NCBI GenBank assembly: GCA_018524345.1
Contig: JADQAZ010000003.1
Location: forward strand, 1-64,000
Reading direction: 5' to 3'
DNA from: Harenicola maris
Lineage (GTDB): Bacteria > Pseudomonadota > Alphaproteobacteria > Rhodobacterales > Rhodobacteraceae
DNA: 64,000 nt
Shown one piece after another: positions 44,489 to 53,697 of this stretch. The translations under genes and the position numbers were made by a program. The notes under the pieces were generated by a model. The model did no database searches. It saw nothing but the letters and a program-made list of their open reading frames with translations, and was not told the DNA's origin. How positions within the stretch are numbered: the first letter of the stretch is position 1; each line of letters starts with the position of its first letter.

Positions 44489-45472
44489 TCAGTCCCCGTC
44501 CAGCGCGTTGAACCCCGCGCTGACGCCGAGGAGGGGGCCGATTTCGATCTGGATCGCCTCTGACACCGAGGCGATGGATTGCTGCAAGATCTCGACCTTG
44601 AGGCGGCTGGAGGGGTCATTGACCCCCTCGAAGACCGGATCGTCGAGCTTTTCCGCCGCTGTGATGGCGCGGTCGAATGCGGCGCGGGTTTGCGGCGATT
44701 GGCCCTGTGTCAGGTGTTCTGCCAGATCGCGCAGCGCGGTGAGGGAGAGGGTGACATTGCGCAGGGAGCGGCCGGAGCGGCGGGCCTCTGCGCGGCGGGG
44801 GCGGGGGCGTTCGAAGCTGCCCAGAGGCTGGGCGAGGCGGGCGTCCTTGTCGAACTCCAGCCCTGTCAGCAGAGCGGTATAGAGCGCCTGCAGGGCCTCG
44901 CGTTCGGACAGGTAGGTGTTGTTGCCGGCGGCGCCGGCGCTGCGCAGGGTCTCGGCGTGTTCGCTCTCCCAGCCCTCTGTCAGGGACTGGCCGGAGGCGG
45001 CGAGGTCGGCGCTGATGGCCTGCACCAGATGGCAGGGGTAGCTGCCCGCGGCGTAGCCGTTCAGGTCCGCCTCATAGAGCATCCGCTCGAGGGCGAAGAG
45101 CCCGCGCGCGGCGATGGAGACCTCGGCAAAGCTCTCGGGCCTGTCCACGGCGCTGTCCTCGGCGGCCAGCAGGGCGCCGAGGTGGCGGCCGGTGCTGTTC
45201 TTGGCGTCGGGCCAGAAGGCGATTTGCTGGCGCAGCCCGCCCTCCTCGATCGGGCCGAGGGTGATGTGGCTGACGCCCATCCATGCGTCGAAAGCGGCGT
45301 GATAGGCGGGCTGCAGCGCCGGGGCGGTGCAATCCTGTGCGGCGCTTTGCGACAGGGCGGCAGTGGCGGCGGCAAAGCCCGCGTAGCCGGGCAGGATGTG
45401 GCTGTCGATCACCTCGTCCACCCCGGCGAGGGCAGAGGTGGGCAGGAGCAGGGCGATGAGTAGATGGCGCAT
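44489..45472 (-). CDS. Imelysin-family protein, altered GxHxxE
   Basis: This 327-residue exported protein (signal peptide about residues 1-16) of the imelysin family is smaller than the IrpA-like one upstream. The peptidase-like GxHxxE motif of the family appears as GLFALE here, so the histidine is missing. It has HITLGPIEEGG and FWPDAKN as family landmarks. It may bind rather than cleave its ligand. The start overlaps the stop of the DUF1111 gene by one base. Confidence 0.8.
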   Translation of the reverse strand: MRHLLIALLLPTSALAGVDEVIDSHILPGYAGFAAATAALSQSAAQDCTAPALQPAYHAAFDAWMGVSHITLGPIEEGGLRQQIAFWPDAKNSTGRHLGALLAAEDSAVDRPESFAEVSIAARGLFALERMLYEADLNGYAAGSYPCHLVQAISADLAASGQSLTEGWESEHAETLRSAGAAGNNTYLSEREALQALYTALLTGLEFDKDARLAQPLGSFERPRPRRAEARRSGRSLRNVTLSLTALRDLAEHLTQGQSPQTRAAFDRAITAAEKLDDPVFEGVNDPSSRLKVEILQQSIASVSEAIQIEIGPLLGVSAGFNALDGD

Positions 45473-47055
45473 TAGAGGCTCTCCAGAAAGCGGATCAGGG
45501 CGGCGCGGTCGGCGCGCGGCATGGTGGCGACGTGGTCGCGGGCGGGTTGGGCCTCGCCTCCGTGCCAGAGGATCGCCTCAAGCAGGGAACGGGCGCGGCC
45601 GTCGTGCAGGTAGTAGCTGTGGCCATTGACCACGGGCGTCAGGCCGATGCCCCAAAGGGGCGGGGTGCGCCATTCGGTGCCCGTGGCGCGCCCCTCTGGC
45701 CGGTGATCGGCGAGGCCCTCGCCCATGTCATGCAAAAGCAGGTCGGTATAGGGCCAGATCAGCTGAAAGGATTGCTCATCCTGCCCCTCGAGCCGGTGGG
45801 TGACGTATTTCGGGGTGTGGCAGGCGGTGCAGCCGCTGTCATAGAACATCTGCTTGCCGCGCAGGACCTCCGGATCGTCGATGTCGCGGCGGGCAGGCAC
45901 GGCGAGGTTGCGGGAGTAGAAGGTCACGAGACCCAGGCTCTCGTCCGAAACCTCAAGATCGCCATGGGCGGGGGTATTGCCATCGGGCGCGGCGCGGCAG
46001 GCGCCCTGCGCCGGGGTGCAATCGCCAAAGCCCGCAGGGAAGAGCGAGGTCGAGAGCCCGATATCCCCCGCAAAGGCGGCGGCGGATTGTTCGCGCACCG
46101 TGGGCATCCCCGCCTTGAGACCGAAGCGGCCAAGCATGGGGGCGGCAAATTCGCGCGAGGGGATGATCTGGGCGCGACCAGATATTCCATCCCCGTTCTC
46201 GTCATTCGGGTCGGCCTGCGCCAGAATATCTGCTGCTGGGATCGCCTCTAGAAGCCCAAGGCCGATCATGGGCGGGGCGACGCGGGGGGAGAGCATGGCA
46301 TCCGGGTGCAGCGGGCCGTAGCCGAGGTTTTCGGCGCTGTAGGTCGGGCTGCGCAGGGAGGCCATTTCGCCCTCTGACAGGGGGACCTCGATTTCCTCAT
46401 AGGTGATGCCGAGGCGGTATTCGGCGGCGTGGCCCTGCACGGCGATGTCTTGGAGTTGGCTGCCATAGGTGGGGTCGGGCAGGGTATTGAGGAAGCCCTC
46501 GATCTCGGCTGTGGCCTGTTCTGTGTCAGGCGCGGGGATTGAGATGCGCAGGAACATCGAGACCGCGCTGTCCTCTGGCCCCTCTGGCGGGTGGCCGCGC
46601 CCGTCCTTGAGGTGGCACCGCTGACAGCTGCGCGCGTTATAGAGCGGGCCGAGCCCGTCGGAGGCCAGAGTGGAGGAGGGCGAGGAGACCCAGAGTTTGC
46701 GGAACAGGGCATTGCCGAGTTTGAAGTCAAGCTCGGCCTCGAAGCTCATGTTTTCTGAGAATTGCGAGAAGGCGTTGGAGTCGCGGCGCGCGCGGGTGGT
46801 GGCGGCGCCGCCTTGATTGCCCTCAAAACGTTCGGGGGCGGAGAAATCTGTGGTGGGGGCGATGACCCTGGCGATGCGGGCGGCTTCTGCCTGCGTGCGG
46901 GGCAGGATGTTCAGGTGCCTGTCATCGAGGGTTTGCGCCTGTGTCTGTGTTTGGGCCTGTGCTTGGGCCTGCGCCTGCACCGCGAGGCCGGAGGCCAGAA
47001 CCAAAACGCCCGCCAGATGGCGGGACAAGGCGATAGGGCAGGCTTTGCGTGTCAT
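45472..47055 (-). CDS. Di-heme oxidoreductase (DUF1111, thiol oxidoreductase-like)
   Basis: This 527-residue exported protein has a signal peptide and two c-heme motifs, CQRCH (144-148) and CTACH in the second half. These are typical of DUF1111 di-heme oxidoreductases related to cytochrome c peroxidases. Just after the signal peptide it carries a repetitive AQ/TQ stretch (about residues 27-41), encoded by near-repeats of six bases. The gene is the second of the imelysin operon and probably takes part in iron oxidation or reduction at the envelope. Start 47055 (MTRKACPIAL) was chosen for the signal peptide. Confidence 0.85.
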   Translation of the reverse strand: MTRKACPIALSRHLAGVLVLASGLAVQAQAQAQAQTQTQAQTLDDRHLNILPRTQAEAARIARVIAPTTDFSAPERFEGNQGGAATTRARRDSNAFSQFSENMSFEAELDFKLGNALFRKLWVSSPSSTLASDGLGPLYNARSCQRCHLKDGRGHPPEGPEDSAVSMFLRISIPAPDTEQATAEIEGFLNTLPDPTYGSQLQDIAVQGHAAEYRLGITYEEIEVPLSEGEMASLRSPTYSAENLGYGPLHPDAMLSPRVAPPMIGLGLLEAIPAADILAQADPNDENGDGISGRAQIIPSREFAAPMLGRFGLKAGMPTVREQSAAAFAGDIGLSTSLFPAGFGDCTPAQGACRAAPDGNTPAHGDLEVSDESLGLVTFYSRNLAVPARRDIDDPEVLRGKQMFYDSGCTACHTPKYVTHRLEGQDEQSFQLIWPYTDLLLHDMGEGLADHRPEGRATGTEWRTPPLWGIGLTPVVNGHSYYLHDGRARSLLEAILWHGGEAQPARDHVATMPRADRAALIRFLESL

Positions 47056-47074
47056 CGAGTGATCCCAAGGGAGC

Positions 47075-47101
47075 CGGGCGGCGCGGGTGCTGCGCCGCCC
47101 G
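47075..47101 (-). terminator. Intercistronic hairpin after irpA-like gene
   Basis: CGGGCGGCGC and GCGCCGCCCG form a perfect 10-bp stem with a 7-base loop, between the imelysin gene and the di-heme gene. It probably reduces read-through or stabilises the upstream mRNA. Confidence 0.65.
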
Positions 47102-47110
47102 ATTTGTTCC

Positions 47111-48370
47111 TTATTGGAACACTGCGTCCGGGTCATCAAGGCTGTCGGAGCCTTCAAACGCGATTGTGTCAATGCCAAGGGCGGTCACGGCGCGTTCGAT
47201 GGATTTGGTTTGCTTGACCAGCGCGTCAACGGCGGAGAGGATGATTTCCTCGCCTTCTTCGTTGCCTTGCTCCAGCATCTGGTCATAGGCGAAACCGCCA
47301 TCTGCGGCGGCTTTCAGCTCGCCCAGTTCCACCATTGTGGCGCTAAGGTCGGCCAGCAGGGCGGCGTTCACCTCGGCGTCGGCGGCAGCGACGAGATCGG
47401 CAAGGGACTCGCCGGAAACGACGGAGCCGTCCACGCGGGTGTAGGTGCCGAGGTAGACGTTCTGCACGCCCAGACCATCGTAGTAGTGGCTGTTGTGGGT
47501 GTTGTCGGAGAAGCAGTCATGCTCTTCCTCGGGGTCGTTCAGCATCACGCCGAGCTTCATCCGCTCGCCTGCCTGCTCGCCGTAGGAGAGCGAGCCCATG
47601 CCTGTGAGCATGGCGTTGATGCCTGCGTCCTCATCGGCCAGCACGGTTGTGCGGGCTTCGCCGCCGTCTTCCCACTGGGCGGTCATCCACTCAAGGTCAG
47701 AGACCAGCAGGTCAGTTGCGGCGCGCAGGTAGGCGGCGCGGCGGTCGCAGTTGCCGTTGGTGCAGGCCTCGCCAGCGGCGAAGTCTGTGGCGGGGCGGTT
47801 GCCCGCGCCTGCGCCGTGGCCGTTCAGGTCCTGACCCCAGAGGAGGAATTCGATCGCGTGGTAGCCGGTTGCGACGTTGCTTTCGACCTCGTCAGCCTCG
47901 TGCAATGTGTCCGACAGCAGGGCGGGTGTGATCTCTGTCGCGTCGATTTCTGTGCCCGAGAGGGTGAACTTCGGGTTGGCGACAATGTTCAGCACCGCAT
48001 ATTCGTTCTCGTCCGTCGCGCCGCCGTAGCCCGCGTCGACATAGTCGATCAGGCCCTCGTCCAGCGGCCATGCGTTCACTTTGCCTTCCCAGTCATCGAC
48101 GATGGCATTGCCAAAGCGGAAGACCTCTGTCTGCTGGTAGGGCACGCGGGAGGCAAGCCATGCGTCCTTGGCGGCGGCAAGGGTGGCATCGCTTGGATCG
48201 GCGATCAGGGCCTCAACCGCGGTTTGCAGCGCCTTTGCAGTGGTGACGCTGTCGCCATAGCCAGCGGCGGCGATATCGGCATAGTTGGTCAGCACTGCGG
48301 CTTTGTCGGCAAGGGCGGGCACAGCCGACAGGAATGTCGTGGCCAGCGCGATGGAGGTGAGGGTTTTCAT
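47111..48370 (-). CDS. Imelysin-family iron-regulated protein, IrpA-like
   Basis: This 419-residue exported protein (signal peptide residues 1-21, ...VPALA) has the imelysin GxHxxE motif intact as GYHAIE (169-174) followed by FLLWGQD. It has a cysteine pair in CTNGNC. IrpA-type imelysins are periplasmic or surface proteins induced by iron shortage. It is the first gene of the four-gene operon. The upstream 48371-48602 gap carries a TTGACG -35 candidate at 48445-48450 on the minus strand. Confidence 0.9.
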   Translation of the reverse strand: MKTLTSIALATTFLSAVPALADKAAVLTNYADIAAAGYGDSVTTAKALQTAVEALIADPSDATLAAAKDAWLASRVPYQQTEVFRFGNAIVDDWEGKVNAWPLDEGLIDYVDAGYGGATDENEYAVLNIVANPKFTLSGTEIDATEITPALLSDTLHEADEVESNVATGYHAIEFLLWGQDLNGHGAGAGNRPATDFAAGEACTNGNCDRRAAYLRAATDLLVSDLEWMTAQWEDGGEARTTVLADEDAGINAMLTGMGSLSYGEQAGERMKLGVMLNDPEEEHDCFSDNTHNSHYYDGLGVQNVYLGTYTRVDGSVVSGESLADLVAAADAEVNAALLADLSATMVELGELKAAADGGFAYDQMLEQGNEEGEEIILSAVDALVKQTKSIERAVTALGIDTIAFEGSDSLDDPDAVFQ

Positions 48371-48602
48371 GTCATTGGGTCCTTCAAGACGAGTCGGTAT
48401 CTGAGTAAAACAGTCGGAGGTTTTCTGACGGGTTTACCGCAGGGCGTCAATCCCGATTGATTTTATCGGAATTTTGCAGGGGTTTTGGGGGATTGGAGGG
48501 GGCCGCCGGGTGCGCGCGCGCGGGGTTCCTATCGCGGGCCAAAGGAAATGCCGCTTTGCCCGCTTGATTTTACCGCCTGCAAAGGCCATCAGGGCCGCGT
48601 GC

Positions 48603-48679
48603 GGTCCCGTAGCTCAACTGGATAGAGCAGCTGACTTCTAATCAGCAGGTTCGGGGTTCGAGTCCTCGCGGGATCGCCA
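48603..48679 (+). tRNA. tRNA-Arg (UCU)
   Basis: A 77-base cloverleaf. Acceptor arms GGTCCCG and CGGGATC pair (one G-U), the anticodon stem GCTGA/TCAGC encloses loop CTTCTAA with anticodon TCT, the T-arm has GGTTCGAGTCC, and CCA is encoded. It decodes AGA. The two flanking genes are on the minus strand. Confidence 0.95.
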
Positions 48680-48707
48680 GTTTCCAACAGAGCGCAGGGC
48701 CGCGCCC

Positions 48708-49949
48708 CTAGGTGTCCTTTTCAGGGGGCGCGCCGCCGCCAAAGACGTTTTCGCTGCTGTAATCGCAGGGGGCCTCCTGCATTTGCAGGTGCAGGCCGGT
48801 GCCGGTGAAAGGATGGGCGCGGGCGAGGGCCTCGTCCACCTCGATGCCAAGGCCGGGGGTGCGGGGCGGGATCAAATAGCCATTGTCGAATTCAATCGTA
48901 TCGCCAATCAGGGCGCGGTGGAAATCGCCGCCCGTCTCGATGGTCTCGACCAGCAGAAGGTTGGGGATCGAGGCCGCGAATTGCACATTGGCGGCCCATT
49001 CGATCGGCCCCGCATACAGATGCGGCGCGACGAGGGCATTATGCGCCTCGGCGATGGCGGCGATCTTCTTGGTCTCCCAAATCCCGCCGGACCGCCCGAG
49101 GGCGGGCTGCAGGATGCTGGCGGCGCCAGCGGCGAGGACGGCGCTGAACTCGGCCTTGGTGGTCAGGCGCTCGCCCGTGGCAACGGGGGTGGCACTGGCG
49201 CGGGCGACCTCGGCCATGGAGGGCACATCATCGGGCGGCACGGGTTCCTCGAACCAGAGCGGTGCATAGGGCGCAATCGCCGCCCCCATGCGGATCGCGC
49301 CCGCGGTGGAAAACTGTCCGTGGGTGCCAAAGAGCAGGTCCGCGCGGTCGCCCACGGCCTCCCGAATCGCGGCGCAGAACTCGACCGAGCGGGTGATGTC
49401 CCGCATCGAGGGCATATGGCCGGAGCGGATGGTATAAGGGCCTGCGGGGTCGAACTTGACCGCCGTAAACCCCTGCGAGACGCGATGCGCGGCGGCCTCG
49501 GCGGCCTGCTCGGCGCTGACCCAGAAGGCATCCATGTCCTGCCCCGGCTGGGGATACAGATAGGTATAGGCGCGCAAACGCTCATTGATGCGCCCGCCGA
49601 TCAGGGCATGCACGGGCTTGCCCGCGGCCTTGCCCAGAATGTCCCAACAGGCGATCTCCAGCCCCGAAAACGCGCCCATAACCGTCAGGTCGGGCCGCTG
49701 GGTAAAGCCGCTGGAATAGGCGCGGCGGAACATCAGCTCGATATTGGCAGGGTCCTCGCCCGCCATGTGACGAGCAAAGACATCCCGGGTCACGGCGCGC
49801 ATGGCCTCCGGCCCGACAGAAGAGGCATAGCATTCGCCCCAGCCGGTGATGCCGCATGCGGTGGTGACCTTCACGAAAATCCAGTAGCGCCCGCCCCATC
49901 CCGGTGCGGGCGGAGCGGTGATGATGATGTCGAGGTCGGCGAGCTTCAT
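48708..49949 (-). CDS. Enolase-superfamily (mandelate racemase/muconate lactonizing) dehydratase
   Basis: This 413-residue enzyme has the enolase superfamily layout: an N-terminal capping domain (residues 1-120, GITGWGECYASSVGPEA) and a barrel with AVKFDPAGPY, LFGTHGQFST, WFEEPVPPDD, and a late APHLYAGPIEWAANVQ. Members of this branch dehydrate sugar acids such as galactonate or gluconate. The metal ligands are present in outline, but the KxK pair reads KFD, so the exact substrate is open. The start at 49949 (MKLADLD) was chosen for homology. It lies 79 bp after the alcohol dehydrogenase, on the same strand. Confidence 0.8.
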   Translation of the reverse strand: MKLADLDIIITAPPAPGWGGRYWIFVKVTTACGITGWGECYASSVGPEAMRAVTRDVFARHMAGEDPANIELMFRRAYSSGFTQRPDLTVMGAFSGLEIACWDILGKAAGKPVHALIGGRINERLRAYTYLYPQPGQDMDAFWVSAEQAAEAAAHRVSQGFTAVKFDPAGPYTIRSGHMPSMRDITRSVEFCAAIREAVGDRADLLFGTHGQFSTAGAIRMGAAIAPYAPLWFEEPVPPDDVPSMAEVARASATPVATGERLTTKAEFSAVLAAGAASILQPALGRSGGIWETKKIAAIAEAHNALVAPHLYAGPIEWAANVQFAASIPNLLLVETIETGGDFHRALIGDTIEFDNGYLIPPRTPGLGIEVDEALARAHPFTGTGLHLQMQEAPCDYSSENVFGGGAPPEKDT

Positions 49950-50028
49950 GGCTATCTTTCCCTTCGTCCTGCTTCTTATTGGACCAAATATCCCCGCCGG
50001 AGGCACAAAATCTTTTGCCGCAGCGGTG

Positions 50029-51108
50029 CTAGAACAAAATCACGTTGCGGCGGGCCGCGCCGGATTTGGTGTCTGCGATGGCCTCGTTGATCTGGTCCAG
50101 CGTCCAGCGGCCGGAGACCAGCTCGTCGAGCTTCAGTCGCCCTTGCTGATACATATCCACCATCCATGGAATGTCCCGTGCCAGAACCGTATCGCCCATT
50201 TTGGTGCCGACCATCGCCTGCCCCATGGCTGCGATGATCACTGGCTCATAGGTAGAGACCGCGCCGGTATGGGGCATGCCGACCATATACATCCGGCCCT
50301 TGGAACCCAGAAAGCGAGGGGCGGTGTCAAACGCCGGAATCGCGCCGACGCAGACCATGACGACATCGGCCATGCGGGGGGCGATGGCGCGCAGGGCCTT
50401 CCATGGTTTTTCGGCTGTGGCGAGGATGCCGTCGGTGGCGCCGAATTCCATGGCGGCGTCGAGCTTGTCCTCTGTCATGTCAACGGCCACGATGCGGCCT
50501 GCGCCTGCGATGCGGGCGCCCTGAATCGCGTTGAGGCCAACGCCCCCTGCGCCCACCACCACTACGGTTTCGCCCGGGCGGATGCCTGCGGTGTTCACCG
50601 CCGCCCCCGTGCCGGTGATCACGCCGCAGGAGAGCAGGCAGGCGCTTTCGGCGGGGATGCTTTCGGGCACCGGGGCGAGTTGGGAGTGATGCACCACGAC
50701 CGCCTCGGCGAAGGCGCCGCAGTTCATCGCCTGCGTTGCGGCGATGCCTGCGGCGGTGGTGATGGCGGGGGTCTCTGGCGCGGCGGGGGTTTCGCAATAG
50801 GCCGGTGCGCCGGTGCCGCAGGAGGGGCAGGATCCGCAGGAACGGATCAGCGTCACAAGCACGCGGTCGCCCTTGGCATAGGGCGTGCCTGCGCCGGTGG
50901 AGGTGACATGGCCCACGGCCTCGTGGCCATAGACGGCGGGCAGGGTGCCGCCCCAGCCGCCGTCGATAAAGCTGATGTCGGAATGGCAGATCGCCACGGC
51001 CTCCAGCGTGACCATAACCTCGCCCGCCTCGGGCGCGCGCAGGCGCACGTTTTCGATAGAGAGCGGCTCATTAAAGGCATTGCAGACGGCGGCTTTGACA
51101 GTGGTCAT
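50029..51108 (-). CDS. Zinc-dependent alcohol dehydrogenase (MDR family)
   Basis: This 359-residue enzyme has catalytic zinc ligands in AICHSD and YGHEAVG, the structural zinc motif CGSCPSCGTGAPAYC, and the nucleotide-binding loop GAGGVGLNAIQGARIAG. It oxidises or reduces an alcohol or aldehyde with NAD(P). The substrate is not apparent. It is close to the enolase-superfamily gene, so sugar-acid metabolism is possible. Stop and start are separated by 39 bp from the MFS gene. Confidence 0.9.
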   Translation of the reverse strand: MTTVKAAVCNAFNEPLSIENVRLRAPEAGEVMVTLEAVAICHSDISFIDGGWGGTLPAVYGHEAVGHVTSTGAGTPYAKGDRVLVTLIRSCGSCPSCGTGAPAYCETPAAPETPAITTAAGIAATQAMNCGAFAEAVVVHHSQLAPVPESIPAESACLLSCGVITGTGAAVNTAGIRPGETVVVVGAGGVGLNAIQGARIAGAGRIVAVDMTEDKLDAAMEFGATDGILATAEKPWKALRAIAPRMADVVMVCVGAIPAFDTAPRFLGSKGRMYMVGMPHTGAVSTYEPVIIAAMGQAMVGTKMGDTVLARDIPWMVDMYQQGRLKLDELVSGRWTLDQINEAIADTKSGAARRNVILF

Positions 51109-51147
51109 ACCTCGGGACCTCCTTTATGCGGGTTTGGGTCAGGGTGT

Positions 51148-52362
51148 TCATCTGCGGGCGGAGGTTACCCTCGGTTTTGCGACAAAAAGCACCCCGCAAG
51201 CGACCATCAGCAGGGCAGAGAGGGCAAAGGCCGCGCCGGGCAGGTAGATCACCCCCTCGGGGCGGGTGAAGAGGAAAAACACCTGTGTCAGGATCAGCGG
51301 CGCGGACATCTGCGCGAGGCTTTTGACCGAAGCGATCACGCCCTGAAGCTCGCCTTGGGCGTCATCGGCCACGGCGCGGGACATCATGCCCTGCAGCGCG
51401 GGCGTGACCACCGCGCCAAGGGAGGTCAGCGGGGTAAAGACCAGCGCCAGATAGGGGTTTGTCAGCAGGGCCAAGATCACAAAGGCGCTCAGGTTGAAGA
51501 GGATGCCGTAGATCACCGTGCCCCTTTCGCCAAGGCGGCGCAGGATCACGCGGATCAGCCCCGCCTGCACCACCACCAGCGAGATGCCGAAGAGCATCAG
51601 CGACAGCCCCACCAGCCCGGGGGACCAGCCAAAGCGTTCCTGTGTGAAATAGGCCCAAGTCGCCGGATAGACGATAAAGGCGAATTCGTAGATCATCGTG
51701 ATCAGCAAGAGCCGCCCGATGCCGGGCAGTTTGCGCAGCTGTTGCAGCGCGCCGAGGAAATTGGCTCGTCGCCATTGGAAGGCGCGGCGGGTTTTATCCG
51801 TGACCGTTTCGGGCAGGACGAAATAGCCAAAACACAGGTTGGCAAAGGCCAGCGCGGCAGAGGCAAAGAAGGGCGCGCGGGTGCCCCATTCGGCCAGCAG
51901 CCCGCCAAGGGCGGGGCCAAAGACAAAGCCCGCGCCAAAGGCCGCGCCGACAAGGCCGAAGCGGGCGGCTTTTTCCTCTGGCTTGGAGATATCGGCGATG
52001 AAGGCGTTGCAGGTGGACATGGTGGCCGAGGTGATCCCCCCCACCAGCCGTCCCAGAATAAGCAGCCAGATCGAGCCTGCGAAGCCCATCACGAGGTAAT
52101 CTGCGCAGAGCACGGCGAGGGAGGTGAGCAGCACCGGCCTGCGCCCGACCGCATCGGAGAGCGAGCCGATCAGCGGGCCAAAGAGGAATTGCATCGTGGC
52201 AAAAACGGTGGTCAGCACGCCGCCCCAGATCGCCGCCTGTCCCAGATCGCCCCCTGTCACCTGCCGGATGAGGTCCGGCATGACGGGGATGATCAGCCCG
52301 ATGCCCATGGCGTCGATCACGAGGGTGATCAGGATGAAGGAGATCGCGCGGTTTGAGCCCAT
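51148..52362 (-). CDS. MFS transporter, TetA-type (DHA1)
   Basis: This 404-residue, 12-helix major facilitator protein begins ILITLVIDAMGIGLIIPVMPDLIR and has the conserved loop GSLSDAVGRRPVLL, as in tetracycline/proton antiporters of the DHA1 family. Export of an aromatic or drug-like compound is likely, but the substrate is unknown. It is the last gene of the pca-containing operon, 5 bp after pcaB. Confidence 0.85.
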   Translation of the reverse strand: MGSNRAISFILITLVIDAMGIGLIIPVMPDLIRQVTGGDLGQAAIWGGVLTTVFATMQFLFGPLIGSLSDAVGRRPVLLTSLAVLCADYLVMGFAGSIWLLILGRLVGGITSATMSTCNAFIADISKPEEKAARFGLVGAAFGAGFVFGPALGGLLAEWGTRAPFFASAALAFANLCFGYFVLPETVTDKTRRAFQWRRANFLGALQQLRKLPGIGRLLLITMIYEFAFIVYPATWAYFTQERFGWSPGLVGLSLMLFGISLVVVQAGLIRVILRRLGERGTVIYGILFNLSAFVILALLTNPYLALVFTPLTSLGAVVTPALQGMMSRAVADDAQGELQGVIASVKSLAQMSAPLILTQVFFLFTRPEGVIYLPGAAFALSALLMVACGVLFVAKPRVTSARR

Positions 52363-52367
52363 GCGGG

Positions 52368-53696
52368 TCAGGTCGCGGCGAGGACGGCTTGGCCAAAGCT
52401 GTCGGCCTCGGCAGGGGCGTCGCCGAGTTGGGCCTGCGGGGTGAAGAGATCGCCGAAGTCTGTCTGCGGCCATTGGCGGGCGGCGAGTTTGGGCAGGGGG
52501 GTGCCGGTGCCGCGGGCGTCGAGGCAAAGCTCCTTGACCTGTGCCTGCGCCTCAGGCCGGGGCATCTGGCGGGCGAGGGCGAATTGCAGAGCCTCGGCAT
52601 AGATCAGGCCGAGGCCGTTTTCGTCGAGGTTTTGGGCCATTTGGTCGGGCTGCGCCTCTACCGCGTCGATGATTTGCTGGGCCAGTTCCAGCATGCGGCC
52701 AAGGGCGAGGCACATCTGCGGCAGGGTGAGCCATTCGGTCATCCATGCCGCGCCGTCCCGTTGGTCGCGGTGCGCCGCCGCCCCCTGCAGGGCGGTGTTC
52801 AGGGCCGCGGTGGTGCGGGCGAGGGCCAGAAGGGTGGAGGGGGCCACGGGGTTTTGCTTTTGCGGCATGGTGGAGGAGCCGCCGGAGCCGCGCAGGGTCA
52901 CCTCACCCGCGCGGGTGAGGGAGAGGATATCCTCGGCCAGTTTGGCCAGCGCTCCGGCGGTGAGGGTGATCCATGCGCCAAGGCCCGCGATATGCTGCCG
53001 CGTGCTGTGGGTGGAGGTGCCGGGGTCGGCGAGGCCGAGGAGGCCCGCCAGCTGGGCGCGGACCTCGGCCCCGTCGATGCCCATGGCGGCATTGGTGCCA
53101 GACGCGCCGGAGAGGGAGACCTGCGCGATGCTCTTGCGCACGGCGGGCAGGCTTGCCAGCGCGCCGAGGAGCGGGTGCCCCCAAGAGGCGACCACGGCGC
53201 CGAAGCTGGTCGGCGTGGCGGCCATGCCCCATGTGCGCGCCGCCATGGGCGTGTCGCGGTGGGAGCGCGCGAGGGAGCGCAGCGAGATCGCGAGCTCCTT
53301 GAGCCTGTCCTCATAGACATCGCAGGCCTTGCGCAGGCGCAGGGCCTGTGCGCTGTCGGAGATGTCCTGTGATGTCGCGCCCCAGTGGACATATTGCGCC
53401 GCCTCGTCATCGCCAAGGGCGGTGCGGAAGGCGGCGACGAGGCCCGGGACGCTGACCCCGTTCTGGCCCGTGGGGCCGGCGAGGGCGGCGGCGTCGAGGG
53501 TGATCTCGAACCCGCCTTTGTGGATCGCCTCGGCCTGTTCGGCGGGGATCATGCCGACGCCCGCCTGCGCCCAAGCGAGGGCGCCTTCCACCACCAGCAT
53601 GGCGCGGATTTCCGCGCTGTCGGTGAAGAGGGCCGCGAGCTCGGCGTCATGGAAAAGGCCCTTGTAGAGGGCGCTGTCAAAGGGCGTTGCGGGCAT
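52368..53696 (-). CDS. pcaB: 3-carboxy-cis,cis-muconate cycloisomerase
   Basis: This 442-residue member of the fumarase/aspartase superfamily has the signature GSSTMPQKQNPV and the early HWGATSQDISD. PcaB closes the ring of 3-carboxy-muconate into gamma-carboxymuconolactone in the protocatechuate branch of the beta-ketoadipate pathway. It lies 1 base from pcaD and 5 bases from the MFS gene. The dioxygenase PcaHG and the decarboxylase PcaC are not in the window. Confidence 0.9.
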   Translation of the reverse strand: MPATPFDSALYKGLFHDAELAALFTDSAEIRAMLVVEGALAWAQAGVGMIPAEQAEAIHKGGFEITLDAAALAGPTGQNGVSVPGLVAAFRTALGDDEAAQYVHWGATSQDISDSAQALRLRKACDVYEDRLKELAISLRSLARSHRDTPMAARTWGMAATPTSFGAVVASWGHPLLGALASLPAVRKSIAQVSLSGASGTNAAMGIDGAEVRAQLAGLLGLADPGTSTHSTRQHIAGLGAWITLTAGALAKLAEDILSLTRAGEVTLRGSGGSSTMPQKQNPVAPSTLLALARTTAALNTALQGAAAHRDQRDGAAWMTEWLTLPQMCLALGRMLELAQQIIDAVEAQPDQMAQNLDENGLGLIYAEALQFALARQMPRPEAQAQVKELCLDARGTGTPLPKLAARQWPQTDFGDLFTPQAQLGDAPAEADSFGQAVLAAT

Positions 53697-53697
53697 G

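Noticed and set aside
48603-48679. tRNA-Arg as an integration site for a mobile element
   Set aside because: No integrase, no repeated 3' tRNA segment and no shift in gene content was seen on either side.
49918-52356. An 812-residue plus-strand frame
   Set aside because: It is antisense to the alcohol dehydrogenase and MFS genes, is Gly/His/Asp-rich without motifs, and spans their start and stop sites.
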